NCBI GenBank assembly: GCA_026168455.1
Contig: CM047430.1
Location: 67,619,044-67,683,043, forward strand
Source: Theocolax elegans
Lineage: Eukaryota > Arthropoda > Insecta > Hymenoptera > Cerocephalidae
Length of the DNA: 64,000 nucleotides
Reading direction: 5' to 3'
The translations under genes and the position numbers were made by a program. The notes below the pieces were generated by a model. That model was not told the DNA's origin. It worked only from the letters and a program-made list of their open reading frames with translations, and did not search any database. Each line of letters begins with the position of its first letter. The stretch's first letter is position 1. Positions 35,375 through 48,100 of the stretch are shown in pieces.

Positions 35375-37600
35375 CCTATATGCGCTTGGCAGGTAGTGTC
35401 TCTCTCTCTCCCTCCCTCCCTCTCTCCCTCTTTCGAAGGTATACCCCCTTCTCCTTCGATTCGGCCGTTTCCTTTGAGACATGCCCATGGGAGTTTCGAG
35501 TCCCGCAATCATATTTTTTTTTGCGTCGCGGCATCGAGAGCCCTCGACGTACAGAAAATGACTGCGAGGAAAGTTGTGTTGCGCGCGAGCCGCCGGTCTC
35601 TCTTTCTCTCGCGAGACTCGGTAATGCGAAGCTTTCGAGATAATATCGAATACGTGATGGAAGCCAGATAAATAGACACGTCGTGTAAAATTCTCGTTCG
35701 CGTGGTATATTCATTATAAAAGGAGGGAACGAGAATGACGTGACTCTCACTCGCCACAACGGAGAGAGATAGAAGAACGAGGAGGGATCTAAACCTCTTG
35801 AAATTATTACTTTCGACTCTTTTATTTTCTACTGGAAGAAACTTTGACGAATTAATACCGCAAATAGTCCTTTTTATTACCGAGATAATAATGTAATCGC
35901 CCGTTGTAAAACTTTTGTTTGCTCAGTAACGTGTGCTCGGATCAATTTCTTACGTCTACTCGACGATTTACTTCTTCGTCTCTTGTACCGTATTATCAAA
36001 TCTTATTAAATGACACGGTTCACTACGCTGCACCGTCAAAATATATATTCTTATGCAAATACTATGTGTTTTTCACGTATAATAAACTTAATTATTCCAT
36101 ACTCATATGCTTCAACGTACAAGGTACCCAATAATAAGGCAGCGATCGTTATTTTACTATAGTTTTATTTCGTACCGATTGCGAAATTTATTTTAGTTCA
36201 ATTCTGTACAATTATTCGAAACACTCTGTACATATATATTGCAAAAAATCAATATTTCTATTCATGTAATATGTATATAATCTGTGAGGTATAAAATCCA
36301 CGTTACACGGGATTTATTATTAAAATGGACAGATCGACGGAAATTAATTGTCGATTAGGTTTTTAAGCGATCGATCACTCGTAAGTATTTACCCCCGTAG
36401 CGCGATTAAGCTTTTTTCCCTCTTAACAAGCGCGAGATGTCGAGCTCGTAAAAGTACGCGCAACTTGACGTATACGATCATTTTCTAGCATTATGATTTA
36501 TTTACTATTACAAATCGACCGTCCTCGGGTCGTGTAGAGCAGCCGAGGCACAGGCACACACAAGCTCGTTCTCTTAACCGCGCGTACGTGTGTTAGGGAT
36601 CCGCGAGAGTAAGTTTACCGGGGCGGGGTATGGCGCGCGAGCAATCGCCGCAACGATAAACGCCAGTACGCGTCCACTCGGTAATAACCAGCAATTTGCG
36701 AGGAGGACTTTTAGTTAGGGCCACGAGTCTTTTTCCTCGGTGTAGCAGCTTCTCCTTCCTCGTCCTTCTCGTCTCTTATATTGCCTCTGGTACACGGGGA
36801 GGTAATTGCGGGCACGAATGCGAGGGTTGGTCCTCTTGTATTTTCTCTCTTGCTATATCATGTGTGTGTGCGCGAAGCAGCCTATTCGCGATAAACGCCG
36901 ACAAGAGACGCTTCGATCAATCGACCAGGCGAAATTAGGAAAATATTTTCTCGTCTGTAAAAACTTGATCGCCCTTATATCTATATACTTTTCCAACATT
37001 TTGCTTTTTTTACTCTTTGAGCAGTAGTGTTGCTGCGTGTCTCCTTTTATTCGTCTTTTTAATGCACTTCGTTCGAGAGTTGTTTTCTTTCGCAAAATTA
37101 CTCCTCTTGGGAAATGTTTAAAGTATCGGGTTTGAACCAAGTATAGTTGCATTTGGATAACAATTTTATGATTATCTTTCGCGGAGTTTTTATTTTCTCG
37201 ATTATTTCTAATAATTTCTCACATACCTATCTTTTATCACATTTTTTACTAAATTTTTAGTTTCATTCGAAACAACTATTGTATCGTTATTTATTTATCA
37301 TTAAAAGTTTTACCCGTGAGAAGTATAATGGTAACCGAGCTCGTACAAGAATAATACAATACGTTCGTTAATTAATTATTTTTTTCATTGATAAAAGAAA
37401 TAGTTTGTTACTTTATACTTTACAGAACAACGAAGCCAGTGGAATGGGCGTTATAATAATTCATTGAAGGAATTTAAGCATTAGGAAGTAGGAACATTTA
37501 TGTTTAATAACGTTTTATAATAGCACAATAATATCCGGGGAAGAAAATTCAGCGTCGGTTGCGTTAATTGGCATTTTTGCATTGAATTCACGATCGGAAA
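35368..37600. other. alternating CpG and AT blocks
   Basis: 35,368-35,790 is CpG/pyrimidine-rich. 35,800-36,370 is AT-rich. 36,400-36,960 is CpG-rich with AGCGCGAT- and GCGCGAG-type words. 37,120-37,560 is AT-rich. No gene is recognised. Confidence 0.4.
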
Positions 37601-38360
37601 GGAATCCTCGGGCCGTTCGTTAAACTATTTATACAATGCGAGGCGTAGCTCGTCGTTCCACGTCCAAGGACAAAAAGTAAAGGCTCGTTCTTCCAAAACG
37701 AAAGAAACGCTCAAGAAAAACACGAAACAATCCACGCTGGGGTCCCCCGAGAGAGCGTTAATAGTGTCAGGTTTCGCTTTTGCGGCGCCTGTTATGTCCG
37801 CGCATCGTTAAACGCCCCGTGTGCGTAATACGCGCTCAACGTTACACATATATACCTATATATACCCATCGGTGCGAATCGGCAAAAAGGTTGAGGCGCG
37901 CGCGCGCGAAACATACCTCGCGAGCCTATCAAGATGCGCGTATATGCACGTCTCCGAGGAAAGGAAAAACCAGCCCGCGGAGAGTCATTTATAATAAGCG
38001 ATGAAAAAAAATTATATATATATATACAACTCGAAGTTTCTTTTTCACGTCGAGAGAATCTTTTCTACACTAGAGCACCAGTTCCACCTGGGAAAACGAG
38101 ATTCACAAACTCGGAACGAGATCAAAGCTTGCGGCTTTGCAGCTGCGTTGCTGTTGTTGTTGTTGTTGTTCTTGTTTCTGGTAGTGGTGGTGCTGCTGGC
38201 GGTGGTGGTGGTATCACGGGTACCTCGACAACCACTCGGGAAACGAGGGAGATTCGTAATGAATTATTGATTACGCGCACGATCGACCCGCGACTGTGCC
38301 GCCACTGCCGTCGCCGCCGCGGATCGTATTTGCATTGCTTTATTAAATTCAGATGAGCCT
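37601..38360. other. CpG-rich block with CG and triplet repeats
   Basis: Has a CG-alternating tract at 37,896-37,908, TA-rich DNA at 38,012-38,024, a (TTG)n tract at 38,150-38,171 and a GTGGTG-rich tract at 38,180-38,212. The 140-codon frame 37,934-38,356 is Val/Gly-rich only because of those triplets. Confidence 0.45.
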
Positions 38361-39717
38361 GGACCTTTTGTATTGTTTAGTTGACTTTTTTTTTGTTCCC
38401 GCGTGGTTCAATAAACTTTCGGCATTTCATTTCTGTCCGACAGCCTTCCGATACATTTCTTTTTAAGCAAACCTCAAATCTCGCGCGTAAGTTATTAAGT
38501 TGTGTAATAAAATAGTGTAACTTAATCAACGTATAAATAAATCGTAAACTATTTTTACAAAATGTTTTCAAATTAAAGTTATATATACAAATGTATATAA
38601 TAAAACAATTATAAATATAAAAAAGCTTATCTCTGATCGAAGGGGTTTGAAATATCTTTATAAGGTGCAGCGCTAAATGTACTGGGCGTGGATAATATAA
38701 TGACTACCTACTATAAGATTCTCTGCTCTATATACATCTATACTACTGTTTCTTATAAGATAAATCTTGGTTGGACCCTTAATGACTGGATTGAATTTTA
38801 AAACACGTCGAGTTAAAAAATTTATTTCGCGTAATGTATATACATATTGCTAATATAAGAGTGTATTACGTAGTTGTTCTTTTACTTTTTCGTTGCAACA
38901 AAAATAAACTTGCCGGAGTTTGGATATAACTCACGTTGTAATCTTCTTAAAAAAAATATAAAAACAAATTCTAGAGATGTATGTGTATATACGTACATAT
39001 TTTTATAGACGAATATTTTACTCGAGAATATTTGTATTTTGCGATAAAGATTACTATATATACGGGTCTGCTCGAATATTTGTCCAGATTTTTTTTGAAC
39101 GAAGATGAGTAGTTTTCGTAGCAATAAAACCCACGCCTATCTAATCAAACCGCATAGAATTGATGGCCTGACATTATCGCGTAAACGATCCCCACGAATC
39201 GATCAATCGAAATTCGGAAGCTCGAAAAAAAAATACATTCGCGTATAAATCCTGACGTTTATCGATCTAAAAATCTGCTACGAGAAGTATTACCTTTCCT
39301 ATACTTTTTCTGGGTGTAATATCTTAAAACGTTGCTGCCCATGTGAAACGTGTAATATCACAACGGTAGACGATTATTTATAAAGAAAAAATCAAAAAAA
39401 GTAAAAGTGGAATGGCGATTGATCGTCTAGGTAAATAATGATTCGTTCGTCCCAAGCCCAACGCACGAGAGAGATATTTTCGTATAGCAACTGCATAGAA
39501 ATAATACGAGTATAGAAAATTCCTTTTCGCCTCGGGAACTAATGAAGTATCATTAAAAATATATAGATCGCGGATCGTTAGAGAATTCTTCGAACTCCTT
39601 CAACGGTGTATTTCAAAATGGCGTCCACGAAAAAAGGTCCCCGAAGAACTGTGGAGCCAATGCGCGCGCGAGAGAGTGAGAGAGACAGAGAGAGAGAGAG
39701 ATAAAGCGAGGGAGAAA

Positions 39718-39724
<7 letters not shown>
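38361..39724. other. AT-rich DNA, purine-rich at the end
   Basis: 38,361-39,130 is AT-rich without features. At 39,617-39,625 an ATGGCGTCC word resembles the one in the CpG island at 2,143. 39,670-39,724 is purine-rich. Confidence 0.4.

Positions 39725-39754
<30 letters not shown>
39725..39754. repeat. (GA)n microsatellite
   Basis: Perfect GA tract of about 30 bases. Confidence 0.9.
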
Positions 39755-39758
<4 letters not shown>

Positions 39759-40458
39759 TCGAGCTTGTCACGGCAGCCGGTCTACGGGGAGTAATTTTTA
39801 TTTCTCTCTTTTTTCCCGCGTAAGTACTCTCTGCGTCCACCTATTTCTCATAAATTTGAATGAATTTACATGAATTTGAATTTAATGCACCGCCATGCTT
39901 TATCGACGCAATTAAGCTTTTAAGCTCGCATTTGCATTAATCCAATGTTTACAATTACGGCGCGTAGACTCTTCTCGGAGTAGCTAACTTCTCTCCTTCT
40001 CCATCTCTCCCATTTACCGTCTTTCTCTCTTAACTCTTCCTCTCTCGTGGTTGTAGGTCCCGCGCCTTTTTCTTCTACTTCGTCTTCCGTTTTTTTTTCT
40101 TCAATTAACTCACGCTGGCCTACAAATTTGAAACTATTTTACGACACCGTTAATTCATACGACTCTCCGTAGTTCCCATACAAATGTTTAACTTTTACGT
40201 TTCACATAAATATCACTGAATTGTACGAGAACTGTTTAATTTAATCATCGACTTATTTGTAAAGTTTTTTTCTTGAGGAAAATCTGAACGAATTTTTAAG
40301 AAACTCTTATCTACCAGATACGAGTCAATCAGCTTCTTGTAGGATTTTCTCGGAATCTCTTTTAGATAGTACTCGTTATAGGTCACTCAATGATTTCTCT
40401 ATACTGAAAGCCGTGATTGTTAATTAAATTAAGCAAAATATATTTAAATGCACGTTTA
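39755..40458. other. mixed to AT-rich DNA left of the duplication
   Basis: A pyrimidine-rich stretch at 39,980-40,100 is followed by AT-rich unique DNA. No homology to the duplicated unit is visible before 40,459. Confidence 0.45.
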
Positions 40459-42095
40459 TATATATATGATATATATATTTCTTAGAAATAATTATGATAA
40501 AGCTAAGAGTATGGAAAATTTTTATTTTTTTTCTCGTGTCTAATGTGTCATTGAAAATATCTTATACTATGCAATTTATGTGACAATTTAGTATGCTATT
40601 ATCAAAGATATCAAGATTAATTGTGAACCTGAGTTAATTAAAACTAGTTAAGAAAATTACTTTTTAAATTGCATGTTTTCATTAAAACTGTTCGGAGTAT
40701 CAAGTTTTCTCATCGAAATCAGTAACGAAGCCATGATTAACATAGACGAGTAGTATCTTTATGACACTCAAACATTGCCTGTGAAACTTTGTAAATTTTA
40801 AGCGTTAAATTCAAAAGTATACTATTAAAAAAAATAGATCCAACGTAGAAGCGAAAGAAATCGAGTTTGAGAGTAAAAATGGATGAATAGGAGGGTGAGG
40901 TATTCGCTTTTAGTGAAAAATAATAAGGTGCTTGGGCAAAGATATCTATGCCACGATCGTCGAAGGTCAGCGGCTTCTTCCCTCGCGATCCACGAAAGGT
41001 CAAGCAAAAGAGAGGGAGAGAGGACGGATTCTATTCTGTACTCTTTACACTTACGAAAGCTCCCGTCGATAACCCCAGCATTAAATCGAGTCTCGTGCGC
41101 TCGACGTTACGTATCGGCTTAATTAAACTTCACTCGATCTTCCGGCGTAATTGGCCTCCCTCTCGCACATAGACATACACATATACAAACCCTTATAAGA
41201 GGATCGAGTCTCGGCAATCGCTCGCCCACGAGATAAACACCAGCGCCGAGTTTCGATAGGCCAAGCTGCCGAGGGGATCGACGATAAGCTAACGAAAAGG
41301 AAGGAAGAATGGCTGAGGGAACATTGAACGATCGATCGATCGATCGATATTTACGCCTTTTAACGAGCTCCAGCTGTATCATATAACTATGACTCGGGTT
41401 GATTATACGTGAGAATAGAAATGTTATCGGTAATTTATGTGCAACGTTGATATTCATTCAAACGGGTCTTTGCATTTTACAGCAAGTTCATACCGAACAG
41501 CATGGAGAGTTTGCTCTCTCTCTCCCTTTCTCTCTTTGTCTTTTTCGTCTACCGCGAGGAAGGGTAACGACTCAACCGGGGCCTCTTCATATGAGTACGT
41601 ATGTACGTATGTACGTGTATGTGTGTGTGTGTGTGGACGGACACGATCGCCGTCACGACGACGAGTCGTGTAAAATGGCAATGAGCTTCGGTGGGTGGTC
41701 GATCATCGGTATTATTGGTTAATCGCTTCGATTTATAAGCCACTGCTCGAGGGTACCTTTTTTAATCAGATTACTTTTTCTTTTTCGGTATTTACAGTTT
41801 AATTGCCAAGTATACTTGTCGTGACGGTTTTTTTTATCAATGTAAACCACTTCGTATGGTACAGCAAATGAAGACAATGTTAATTATATACTCCTATGAC
41901 GAGAATATATCTAAGAAACAAAGTTATTTTAAATCCAGTTCGTAAAAAATATATATATATTCATTGAAGTAAAATCAAACGAAAGTAAAGTTAGAATTGG
42001 GAATTATTAATTTATCTATTATTGCATTTTATTTAACGCTTACATGAAAAATAATGTTTTCATTTATTTCTAAAGTAGATAGTTAAGATCAATAT

Positions 42096-42919
42096 AATAG
42101 TACATTACGCTACAAGTGCGGAAAGTGGGCTATAACTTCACGCGCGACGTTTGACGCTCGAGCGCAGCGAGAGCGGCAACGCGCGTGATGTTGTAGCCTA
42201 CTTTCCGCAATCGTAGTGTATATTATTTTTTCTCACAAGTCGCGGAAAGTTCGATTATAATTTGATTAATATATTATATGTTTCAAACGTCGCGCGTAAT
42301 TTTATCGTCACATTGCGCAAATTACAAAGTGTATCTTCATCGAAACGAGATCATCTTGGGGCAGAAGAATCGAAAGCATCAACTTCTACCGCCATAACGG
42401 AAAAGACACCCAAGCGTCAAAAAGTTCATGATAATTTATCAAATAAAATAAATTTTTCTCCTCCACCATCACCAGCATTATCACAAAATTATAATGAGCC
42501 TAATAATGTTGATAATAATTCAATGGTGGTAAATTTATCGAATGATACCGAATCAGACAGCAATATTTCTTTTAATTTTAAGAATTGTAATGTTACTATT
42601 AATATATTCAAAAAGTGAGCATATTAATATGTTAATGAATATATTATCGAATCATTTTCCGAGATAATTTGAGTTATGCAAAGTTGTTTTGTGTTATTTG
42701 TAATTTATGTTTCATATTGTTTGAATTAAAAAAATGTATGTTAAGATTTAATTTCAAATATATAGTTGAAATCAACATAATTTTGAAGCATTATATGAAT
42801 AACTCGTACCTTCTGAACAAAAAATTTCATTTTTAGTAAATATCTTTCGCGTTAAGTTATAGGCCACTTTCCGAACGCAAATGCGTACGGAAAAACGAAC
42901 TTTCCGCACGCCGTGAGGA
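42096..42919. mobile_element. unclassified foldback-type element inserted in copy A
   Basis: Absent from copy B, whose empty site is at about 45,341-45,350. The GCGGAAAGT-type motif occurs near the left end on plus (42,118-42,126), minus (42,200-42,208) and plus (42,242-42,250), and near the right end on minus (42,866-42,874, one mismatch; 42,899-42,907). The left 120 bp (42,101-42,220) is itself a palindrome, and the sequence from about 42,221 is inverted again at the right end (CTCACAAGTCGCGG versus CCGCACGCCGTGAG). Subterminal motifs in opposite orientation are typical of transposase-binding ends of DNA transposons. A 5-bp duplication ATAAT (42,094-42,098 and 42,923-42,927) is possible but does not fit the empty site cleanly. 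No transposase is encoded. Confidence 0.75.
42217..42618 (+). pseudogene. open frame without ATG inside the inserted element
   Basis: The frame is open from just after a TAG (42,214-42,216) to TGA at 42,616-42,618, about 133 codons. It has no ATG before one near the C-terminal third. The readable part contains a basic TPKRQK segment that could be a nuclear-localisation signal, a Ser/Thr-rich patch, a PPPSP patch, an Asn/Asp-rich region, and ends NCNVTINIFKK. A pyrimidine-rich acceptor-like word (TTTTTTCTCACAAG) precedes it at 42,226-42,239, so it could be a terminal exon, either of a transposon protein or captured from a host gene. I do not recognise the family. Its low-repeat, codon-like composition is unlike other frames in the window. 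Confidence 0.35.
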
Positions 42920-43690
42920 AAAATAATTAAAAACGAGTGATTATAGCTCTTGAGAAATTCGGTATAGAATCAGAAATTCAGTCGAGGTAGTTAGGTAGTT
43001 CCGGTCAATACTCCCAAAAGGGCGGAAGTCGAAAAAAATGCCATAAAAAATAAAGTCGGTCAACGAAAGGTATATGCGTAATGCAACGAAAACCAAGTGG
43101 GTAATTAAAGCAGAGAAGAAAGTAGGAGAGCTTGAAATCTACAGTACACGTACGTATAGTTAAAAGGACGGGGTCGAAGGATCGAATCCTTTAAAGCGCG
43201 AGCTGTATTCCCTCTGTTCGCGTAGCCAGTGAATCCTTGGGAGGCCCTAAGCTCTCCCCGCATTGTCGGTATGATTTATGCTGATTAAGACCACAGGGCG
43301 ACCCCACCCCCCGTTATCGTTTACCTGTGGGGTGCGGTACAGAGTTCCCTATCCCGCGACTTTCCGGCGAGCTTTCGCACCTACCGAGCGAGGAGTCTGG
43401 AAGACAGAGGAGAAAAGCGCTTAATTTAGTACGCGCGGGTTCACGCTGCAACCCTGGACGTACATTCTCCCTCTCCCTCTCTCACCCTCTCTCTCCCTCT
43501 CTCTCTTGCGCGAGCGCTCACGAGGTATATATAATACAGGGAGCGAGCTTGTGCGTTCCCTATTCAAACCGAATGATTCAGTGTTTGCTGCTGCGGCAGC
43601 CCCGGATAAGATCTCGTGCCCTGCCGCCTCGTACGTCTTCTCATTCTTCTCTCTCGCCCTCCTTCTCCCTCCCTATCTCTCTCTCTCTCT

Positions 43691-43706
43691 CGAATCGATC
43701 TCTCTC
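43691..43706. other. junction between the duplicate copies
   Basis: A filler of about 16 bases (CGAATCGATCTCTCTC) joins the (CT)n end of copy A to the TA-rich start of copy B. Breakpoints lie in microsatellites, which fits unequal exchange, template switching or an assembly join. Confidence 0.6.
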
Positions 43707-46088
43707 TATATATATGATATATATATTTCTTAGAAATAATTATGATAAAGCTAAGAGTATGGAAAATTTTTATTTTTTTTCTCGTGTCTAATGTGTCATT
43801 GAAAATATCTTATACTATGCAATTTTATGTGACAATTTAGTATGCTATTATCAAGATATCAAGATTAATTGTGAACTGAGTTAATTAAAACTAGTTAAGA
43901 AAATTACTTTTTAAATTGCATGTTTTCATTAAAACTGTTCGGAGTATCAAGTTTTCTCATCGAAATCAGTAACGAAGCCATGATTAACATAGACGAGTAG
44001 TATCTTTATGACACTCAAACATTGCCTGTGAAACTTTGTAAATTTTAAGCGTTAAATTCAAAAGTATACTATTAAAAAAATAGATCCAACGTAGAAGCGA
44101 AAGAAATCGAGTTTGAGAGTAAAAATGGATGAATAGGAGGGTGAGGTATTCGCTTTTAGTGAAAAATAATAAGGTGCTTGGGCAAAGATATCTATGCCAC
44201 GATCGTCGAAGGTCAGCGGCTTCTTCCCTCGCGATCCACGAAAGGTCAAGCAAAAGAGAGGGAGAGAGGACGGATTCTATTCTGTACTCTTTACACTTAC
44301 GAAAGCTCCCGTCGATAACCCCAGCATTAATCGAGTCTCGTGCGCTCGACGTTACGTATCGGCTTAATTAAACTTCACTCGATCTTCCGGCGTAATTGGC
44401 CTCCCTCTCGCACATAGACATACACATATACAAACCCTTATAAGAGGATCGAGTCTCGGCAATCGCTCGCCCACGAGATAAACACCAGCGCCGAGTTTCG
44501 ATAGGCCAAGCTGCCGAGGGGATCGACGATAAGCTAACGAAAAGGAAGGAAGAATGGCTGAGGGAACATTGAACGATCGATCGATCGATCGATATTTACG
44601 CCTTTTAACGAGCTCCAGCTGTATCATATAACTATGACTCGGGTTGATTATACGTGAGAATAGAAATGTTATCGGTAATTTATGTGCAACGTTGATATTC
44701 ATTCAAACGGGTCTTTGCATTTTACAGCAAGTTCATACCGAACAGCATGGAGAGTTTGCTCTCTCTCTCCCTTTCTCTCTCCTTTGTCTTTTTCGTCTAC
44801 CGCGAGGAAGGGTAACGACTCAACCGGGGCCTCTTCATATGAGTACGTATGTACGTATGTACGTGTATGTGTGTGTGTGTGTGGACGGACACGATCGCCG
44901 TCACGACGACGAGTCGTGTAAAATGGCAATGAGCTTCGGTGGGTGGTCGATCATCGGTATTATTGGTTAATCGCTTCGATTTATAAGCCGCTGCTCGAGG
45001 GTACCTTTTTTAATCAGATTACTTTTTCTTTTTCGGTATTTACAGTTTAATTGCCAAGTATACTTGTCGTGACGGTTTTTTTTATCAATGTAAACCACTT
45101 CGTATGGTACAGCAAATGAAGACAATGTTAATTATATACTCCTATGACGAGAATATATCTAAGAAACAAAGTTATTTTAAATCCAGTTCGTAAAAAATAT
45201 ATATATATATTCATTGAAGTAAAATCAAACGAAAGTAAAGTTAGAATTGGGAATTATTAATTTATCTATTATTGCATTTTATTTAACGTTACATGAAAAA
45301 TAATGTTTTCATTTATTTCTAAATTTGATAGTTAGATCAATATAAAATAATTAAAAACGAGTTGATTATAGCTCTTGAGACATTCGGTAGAATCAGAATT
45401 CAGTCGAGGTAGTAGTTCCGGTCAATACTCCCAAAAGCGCGGAAGTCGAAAAAGATGCCATAAAAAATAAAGTCGGTCAACGAAAGGTATATGCGTAATG
45501 CAACGAAAACCAAGTGGGTAATTAAAGCAGAGAAGAAAGTAGGAGAGCTTGAAATCTACAGTACACGTACGTATAGTTAAAAGGACGGGGTCGAAGGATC
45601 GAATCCTTAAAGCGCGAGCTGTATTCCCTCTGTTCGCGTAGCCAGTGAATCCTTGGGAGGCCCTAAGCTCTCCCCGCATTGTCGGTATGATTTATGCTGA
45701 TTAAGACCACAGGGCGACCCCACCCCCCGTTATCGTTTACCTGTGGGGTGCGGTACAGAGTTCCCTATCCCGCGACTTTCCGGCGAGCTTTCGCACCTAC
45801 CGAGCGAGGAGTCTGGAAGACAGAGGAGAAAAGCGCTTAATTTAGTACGCGCGGGTTCACGCTGCAACCCTGGACGTACATTCTCCCTCTCCCTCTCTCA
45901 CCCTCTCTCTCCCTCTCTCTCTTGCGCGAGCGCTCACGAGGTATATATAATACAGGGAGCGAGCTTGTGCGTTCCCTATTCAAACCGAATGATTCAGTGT
46001 TTGCTGCTGCGGCAGCCCCGGATAAGATCTCGTGCCCTGCCGCCTCGTACGTCTTCTCATTCTTCTCTCTCGCCCTCCTTCTCCCTCC

Positions 46089-46110
<22 letters not shown>
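43707..46110 (+). repeat. tandem segmental duplication, copy B (empty site)
   Basis: Second copy of the unit, about 2.4 kb, in direct orientation. It lacks the 824-bp insertion. The flanks of the empty site read ATCAATATAAAATAATTAAA at about 45,336-45,355. It carries the same (CGAT)n (44,574-44,594) and GTAC/GTGT (44,843-44,883) tracts and the same TATATATAA word at 45,941-45,949. The 248-codon frame 45,743-46,489 begins with GTG, runs through CT tracts and leaves the duplicate at its right end, so it is not a gene. Confidence 0.95.

Positions 46111-46124
<14 letters not shown>
46092..46124. repeat. (CT)n microsatellite at the right duplication breakpoint
   Basis: About 33 bases of CT. The matching position in copy A has a shorter tract, so the breakpoint lies within the repeat. 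Confidence 0.9.
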
Positions 46125-46129
<5 letters not shown>

Positions 46130-48100
46130 TTTACACCAAGAGAGGAACCTGAGCAACTACGTAACAAACCCGCGGTTTCTATCCTTTTCCAAGTTTCTAC
46201 GGCGGTACCTCGAACACTCGACAAAAAGAGAGAGAGAGAGGGTTCAGCTTCTCTCCTGCTCCCTTCCTCTCTCCCTCTTTCGCGTGCAATCTGGTTCACG
46301 GGCTGCTGCGGATTCTTCCACCTCTCTTATACACGGAGCGCGCTCGCGCGGGATGTTGTTTCCGAGGCTCGGCTTGTCCCGACGCTTAACGACGCAACTC
46401 TCGCGCAAACTCTTTCAATGGGTATACGAGCTGTTTCTCGCCCTGTTTACCTGGCCCCGCGATTCGCTTCGAGCATGTGTTTGATTTAAATACAGTCAAG
46501 AGGGGGGACGGGGGGTTAGATCGCGTACTTTACTTTACCCTATCGGGAAAACCTGGTTAATATTATACTACTACCATCTCTCGAGTGTATCGCTCTTTGT
46601 TCCTTGTAATATATCGTGTACAGCGCAAAAAAAAGAATAAACGGAGAATCACGTTAAATTTATAATATACATTATTTTAAGAAACTACATTTTACACAAT
46701 GTTCAGGATTGAATTTAACGCGGAAAGTTGTCCCTTGGTCATTCACATTTTTATACACCATCATCGGCTAGTAGATCCCTGAGGAAGAAAGAAAAAAAAA
46801 AGAGGAATGTAGAAGGCGAACGGGTTTTGACGGCACTCGAAGCTCACGGCATCACGTGGAATTTATCGGCAACGGAAGGATTTAATATGCCAGAAAAGTT
46901 GTGTAGGAACATTTTTGGCAGCGCGCGTTTCCCGAGGCTCGCTCGGCACGAGGGAGGGTAAGGATATCGCATCCGCGAATCGTTGAATGAAGTAGCTACG
47001 GAACTAGTTTGCCTCGAACTTTTCTGATTTACGCGAGTTCATTATTATTTTCACGCGCTCGCCCGCTCGCTCGCGCATTCGCGGAATAGTCGTTCCACAC
47101 CGTTCGCTCTCCGCTTGAATAATGGAGAGCCGATTCTAATTTCTTCGTCTCGTGAAAAATATAATAAAGAGGGATTTCTGCGGAAGAATTCGAATCAACA
47201 ATGACTTCTTGAATACCAATTTACATTTCTTATGCAATATTTATTTTGTTTAAAATTATCTTAATATAACAACATATTTTGTATTTAATCGAATATTATT
47301 AATCAGTTGATGGTTAACGTTGAAAGGGTATGTTGAGAAAATATATGAATTTAATTTAGTCCTAATGGCGAAAAGAGAAGCAAGCAATTCGGTCGGCAGC
47401 TATCGAGAACTCGAGAGTAACGTACTATATATATGTATATATATATACATATATATGTAGTATTGAACTTTCGACACGATGGAGGCCCCTTTGATTAATT
47501 CCCTTCAATTATGCGATCGAAAAGGCAGAACCGAAGGAACGTTTCAATTTGCCCGAGAGAAGATCGTATGAAACGCTTTCTTCCGAAATTCTCTTGATGG
47601 AGAATGAGAAAAAAATCTACAGGTCCGAAGTAATGAACGGTCATTACGATAGTTATTACGCTTGATACCAGGCCCATCTTCCACCCTCCCCCCTCCCTCT
47701 TCTTGGTTGGATGTTCCGTAAAATTTTCGGGAAAAAATGGCCATTCTCCTTTCCCCACTCTTTTTCGTATAATCATACATTTTTGAGTAGTGCTTGCGCG
47801 ATGGCGACGTCCCTCGTCGAAGCGAAAGAACCAGCTCTCCCCACCAATAAGTCGCGATCGGCAACGATAGCGGGGGGCCCCCCGGGGCTCGAAGGAATAC
47901 CCGTGCACCATCTTAGGTCTACTCTTCTCTTATTTTTTCCAGCTCTCTCTCTCTCTCTCTCTTTCGCTTACTCGTTCCTTTCCTCGCTATTTATTTTTAA
48001 TATCTCTCTTTATCTTGTCTTTACCCCCCTCTCGCTCTTAATTTTCAGTACACGAATGCTCCAACATTGACCATCGCTCCGGCAAAGTGAGCTGTGACCT
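46125..48100. other. CpG-rich, AT and mixed unique DNA
   Basis: 46,125-46,530 is CpG-rich. 46,560-46,720 is AT-rich. 47,030-47,110 has GCTCGCTCGC-type words. 47,424-47,460 is an imperfect TA/TG palindrome. 47,495-47,911 has overlapping minus-strand frames (138 and 106 codons) without domains. Confidence 0.4.

Larger units (their letters stand above)
40459..43690 (+). repeat. tandem segmental duplication, copy A (insertion-bearing)
   Basis: Starts in a TATATATGATATATAT tract and ends in a (CT)n tract at 43,671-43,690. 40,459-42,095 matches 43,707-45,346, and 42,920-43,690 matches 45,346-46,110, in the same orientation. Differences are scattered single-base changes and many 1-bp indels (for example AAATCGAGT versus AATCGAGT near 41,085/44,329). 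The unit contains a (CGAT)n tract at 41,329-41,349 and a GTAC/GTGT tract at 41,595-41,635. It has no identifiable gene. The 824-bp difference is the inserted element. Confidence 0.95.

Noticed and set aside
40459..46110. CRISPR array or satellite DNA
   Set aside because: There are only two copies of a kilobase-scale unit with no spacers, which is a segmental duplication.
45743..46489. 248-codon open frame, the longest in the window
   Set aside because: It begins with GTG, not ATG, its centre is a CT microsatellite read as Ser-Leu, and it crosses the duplication breakpoint. The copy-A counterpart (43,327-43,791) ends differently.
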